A DNA stretch of 6,661 nt. Origin: Steroidobacteraceae bacterium (lineage in GTDB: Bacteria; Pseudomonadota; Gammaproteobacteria; Steroidobacterales; Steroidobacteraceae). The translations under genes and the position numbers were made by a program. The notes beneath the pieces were generated by a model, which was given only the letters and a program-made list of their open reading frames with translations, did no database searches and was not told the origin of the DNA. Each line of letters opens with the position of its first letter. The stretch's first letter is position 1. The DNA is taken from the NCBI GenBank assembly GCA_021325695.1, contig JAJTCR010000078.1, forward strand, positions 1 to 6,661. Direction: 5' to 3'. Of this stretch, positions 4,783 through 6,661 are shown piece by piece.

Positions 4783-5634
4783 CTAGCCGGGCACCGCGAC
4801 GCCACGGCGGTGTCCCTGCTCGGGCGGACCGAACCACCCGGCCAGCCGGCGATAGACGTTGCCGATCGCGCCGTCGGGCTCGAACGGCTTCCACTGGCCC
4901 TCGGGCTGTGCCAGCCGGTTCGCCAGCACCCACATCACGGCCGCGTTGAAGCCGAGCCCGACGTGGCTGCCGGGCACCCAGATGTTCTCGTGCTGGTCGT
5001 CGTCCGTGTCGTCGATGCGCGCCGCTTCGGGGGGCACCACGCCGTCCGTCATCGAAAAGATGCACGTCGACGGCACGGGTGGCGGTGAGCGCAGCACCTT
5101 CGATCGTACGTTCGCGAGGTGGGCGACCGGCCCCATCGGGTGCGCCAGGTAACGATAGATCGCCTTGACCACCAGCGGCACCTCGTACTCCTTGACCGAG
5201 AACCGCATCGGGCTGCCGAGGGAGACCACGCTCCGGACGCATTCCGGGGCGGAGTGGGCCGCGTAGAACGCGTACACGCCGCCGAGGCTCCAGCCGACGA
5301 TGCTCACCTTGCGCTTGTGGCGGTGGTGCATGTAACGCAGCTTCTGCTCGAGCGCGTGGCTGAACTTGAGCTTGAAGCCGGTGTTCTGGCCGAAACCCCA
5401 CGTCTCGACGTGATAGCCGCGGGCGCGCAGGAACGCGCTCAAGCCGATCAGCGTGGAATCGCCTGCCGTGAATCCCGGCACCAGCAGGACCGGGTGCCCG
5501 TCGCCTGCCGGCGTGTTGAGCAGGACCGGAAACAGTGCCGGCAGCAGCGCGATCTCGAAGAAGGCGCGACCCTCGAGCATCGTCCACAAGGCCCTCGGCG
5601 GCCTGGGGATCCGCGAGCCGTTTGCTATCGCCAC
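4783..5634 (-). CDS. Alpha/beta-fold hydrolase (lipase/esterase-like)
   Basis: A 283-residue serine hydrolase. The core begins at about residue 45 with HPVLLVPGFTAGDST, where PGF supplies the likely oxyanion region. The nucleophile elbow is GWSLG (114-118, Ser116); Asp197 in SMTDGVVP and His224 in GSHVGLGFN complete a plausible catalytic triad. The N-terminal part holds a hydrophobic stretch (about 24-39, FFEIALLPALFPVLL) without a cleavable signal, so a cytosolic or membrane-associated enzyme is likely. By overall pattern it could be an esterase, lipase or thioesterase-like enzyme; the substrate is not determined. It lies beside a neutral-lipid acyltransferase and shares an 18-bp upstream motif with it, which suggests a role in lipid turnover (inference). 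The chosen start is GTG at 5634, preceded by GGGG; ATG at 5580 is a shorter alternative that loses 18 residues including RIPRPPRALW. Confidence 0.9.
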   Translation of the reverse strand: MAIANGSRIPRPPRALWTMLEGRAFFEIALLPALFPVLLNTPAGDGHPVLLVPGFTAGDSTLIGLSAFLRARGYHVETWGFGQNTGFKLKFSHALEQKLRYMHHRHKRKVSIVGWSLGGVYAFYAAHSAPECVRSVVSLGSPMRFSVKEYEVPLVVKAIYRYLAHPMGPVAHLANVRSKVLRSPPPVPSTCIFSMTDGVVPPEAARIDDTDDDQHENIWVPGSHVGLGFNAAVMWVLANRLAQPEGQWKPFEPDGAIGNVYRRLAGWFGPPEQGHRRGVAVPG

Positions 5635-5656
5635 TCTGTGCCCCGTCGCTGTATTC

Positions 5657-5686
5657 GTTCTAATGTCGTTGGCTGCAGCGCAGCAA
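5657..5686 (-). promoter_or_regulatory. Candidate promoter for the hydrolase
   Basis: Read on the minus strand, TTGCTG (5686-5681) and TAGAAC (5662-5657) are separated by 18 bp and match 4 of 6 bases of the -35 and -10 consensus. Transcription would begin near 5650, leaving a short leader before the GTG at 5634. The -35 overlaps the palindromic operator candidate. Confidence 0.3.
5673..5686. promoter_or_regulatory. Palindromic operator candidate, copy 2
   Basis: CTGCAGCGCAGCAA differs by one base from the site at 2639-2652. The longer shared stretch, 5669-5686, matches 2635-2652 at 17 of 18 bases. It lies in the divergent region between the hydrolase and the peptidase, so it could act on either gene. 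Confidence 0.45.
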
Positions 5687-5780
5687 TACTAGCAGGACGG
5701 GCCACGTTGCGGCGACTGCCGTGAGTAGGCAAGCTGCCGCATCTTGAATGTGCGGCCCGTGGCCGTTCGGGGGTTTTTCG

Positions 5781-6661
5781 ATGCCGGTCCATGCTCGAAT
5801 CTGGACGATCCTCGCCTTTTCCCTGCTGAGCCTGAGCCCGATCACGCACGCCGTCGAGCGGTCGGAGGTGCCGGAGAAGTATCGGTGGGATCTGTCGGCG
5901 CTGTACCCGGACGAGACGGCATGGGCCGCCGCGAAACAGGACTTCGTGAAATCCATTCCAGGCGTCGCCGGCCACCAGGGGAAGCTCGGCGAGTCTGCAG
6001 CGAGTCTGCTCGCCGCCATGACGGCCTACGAGCAGGCGGTCCGGCAGGCGGAGCGACTCTATTCGTTCGCGTTCCAGCGCTACAGCGAGGACACTCGCGT
6101 CGGCCGCGCGATGCAGATGCAGCAGGAGATGTCGCAGGTCTACTCGGACTTCCAGTCGGCGGTCTCCTTCATGCGTCCGGAGTTGATCGCGGTCGGACGC
6201 GGCAAGATCGACGAATACCTGAAGACCGAGCCCAGGCTCGCGCAGTACCGGATGTACTTCGACGACGTGCTGCGGGCGACGCCACACACGCTCGGCCCGG
6301 CCGAGGAAAAGGTGCTGGCGCGGATGTCGGTCCTCGGCGAAGCCGGCGGCACGGTCCAGTCGGTGCTGCGCAGCGCCGACCTGCCGTTCCCGGAGGTCAC
6401 GTTCTCCGATGGCACCAAGGTGCGGCTCGATGCGGCGGCCTACGAGAAGTATCGCGCCTCGCCGAACAAGGCCGATCGCGACCTCGCGTTTCGCTCGTTC
6501 TGGACCTCGTACAACGACTTCAAGCGCACGTTTGCCGCGACGCTCAACTCGCACGTGCTGGCGCACGTGGCCTACAAGGACGTGCGCAAGTTCCCGAGTT
6601 CGGTCGATGCCGCGCTGTTCGACTACAACATCCCGCGCAGCGTCTATCGGCAACTGCTCGA
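5781..6661 (+). CDS. Exported M3-family oligoendopeptidase F-type metallopeptidase, 3' end cut off
   Basis: The reading frame opens at ATG 5781 and runs without a stop to the window edge: 293 complete codons plus two bases. The first 24 residues form a signal peptide: a basic start (MPVHARIW), a hydrophobic core (TILAFSLLSLSP) and a THA-VE cleavage site. The mature part begins VERSEVPEKYRWDLSALYPDE, matching the family opening (RWDLSxLY) of oligoendopeptidase F, followed by the helical N-terminal domain with LYSFAFQRYSEDTR and, further on, LDAAAYEKYRASPNKADRDLAFRSFW and FPSSVDAALFDYNIP. The zinc-binding HExxH site should lie about 100 residues beyond the edge and is not visible. The enzyme would cut short peptides in the periplasm. 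GGGGG at 5769-5773 is a possible ribosome site 7 nt before the start. It is divergent from the hydrolase. Confidence 0.92.
   Translation, partial: MPVHARIWTILAFSLLSLSPITHAVERSEVPEKYRWDLSALYPDETAWAAAKQDFVKSIPGVAGHQGKLGESAASLLAAMTAYEQAVRQAERLYSFAFQRYSEDTRVGRAMQMQQEMSQVYSDFQSAVSFMRPELIAVGRGKIDEYLKTEPRLAQYRMYFDDVLRATPHTLGPAEEKVLARMSVLGEAGGTVQSVLRSADLPFPEVTFSDGTKVRLDAAAYEKYRASPNKADRDLAFRSFWTSYNDFKRTFAATLNSHVLAHVAYKDVRKFPSSVDAALFDYNIPRSVYRQLL

Noticed and set aside
5625..6653. Minus-strand open frame of 342 codons opposite the window's right end
   Set aside because: Antisense shadow of the M3 peptidase, whose plus-strand frame has a signal peptide and family motifs.

Overview
The window is GC-rich (roughly two thirds G+C by eye) and densely packed, with Shine-Dalgarno-led genes and mixed ATG/GTG/TTG starts. 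The gene set (ACAD10/11-type acyl-CoA dehydrogenase, short-chain dehydrogenases, a wax ester synthase/diacylglycerol acyltransferase, a YbjQ protein, an exported M3 peptidase) fits an aerobic, lipid-metabolising, high-GC proteobacterium. I would guess a gammaproteobacterium of the Nevskiales/Steroidobacterales/Xanthomonadales kind, but no rRNA or tRNA is present to fix this.

Layout. Positions 1-2596 (+) hold a compact three-gene run: a 5'-truncated SDR with a hydrophobic C-terminus, an ACAD10/11-like acyl-CoA dehydrogenase, and a second SDR. Each gap is 12 nt, so they are probably co-transcribed. Positions 2597-2714 are a short spacer with a candidate extended -10 promoter, a palindrome over the -35 region and a GC leader hairpin. 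It precedes a WS/DGAT-family acyltransferase (2715-4205, +) with an altered HHxxxDG motif and a very basic tail. Positions 4206-4352 and 4674-4782 are two unusual spacers made of tandem 7-bp units arranged as inverted repeats; they bracket a small ybjQ-family gene (4353-4673, -). An alpha/beta hydrolase (4783-5634, -) follows. A divergent intergenic region (5635-5780) carries a second copy of the palindrome. The window ends inside an exported oligoendopeptidase F-type M3 metallopeptidase (5781 onward, +), which stays open at the right edge.

How the genes may work together. The dehydrogenase, SDRs, acyltransferase and lipase-like hydrolase suggest a locus for acyl-CoA processing and neutral-lipid storage or turnover. 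The near-identical 18-bp sequence in front of both the acyltransferase and the hydrolase suggests shared control of lipid synthesis and hydrolysis. The most unusual non-coding structure is the pair of heptad-repeat inverted elements around ybjQ. No CRISPR array, transposase, tRNA or rRNA was seen, and no stretch over 300 bases lacks a gene.
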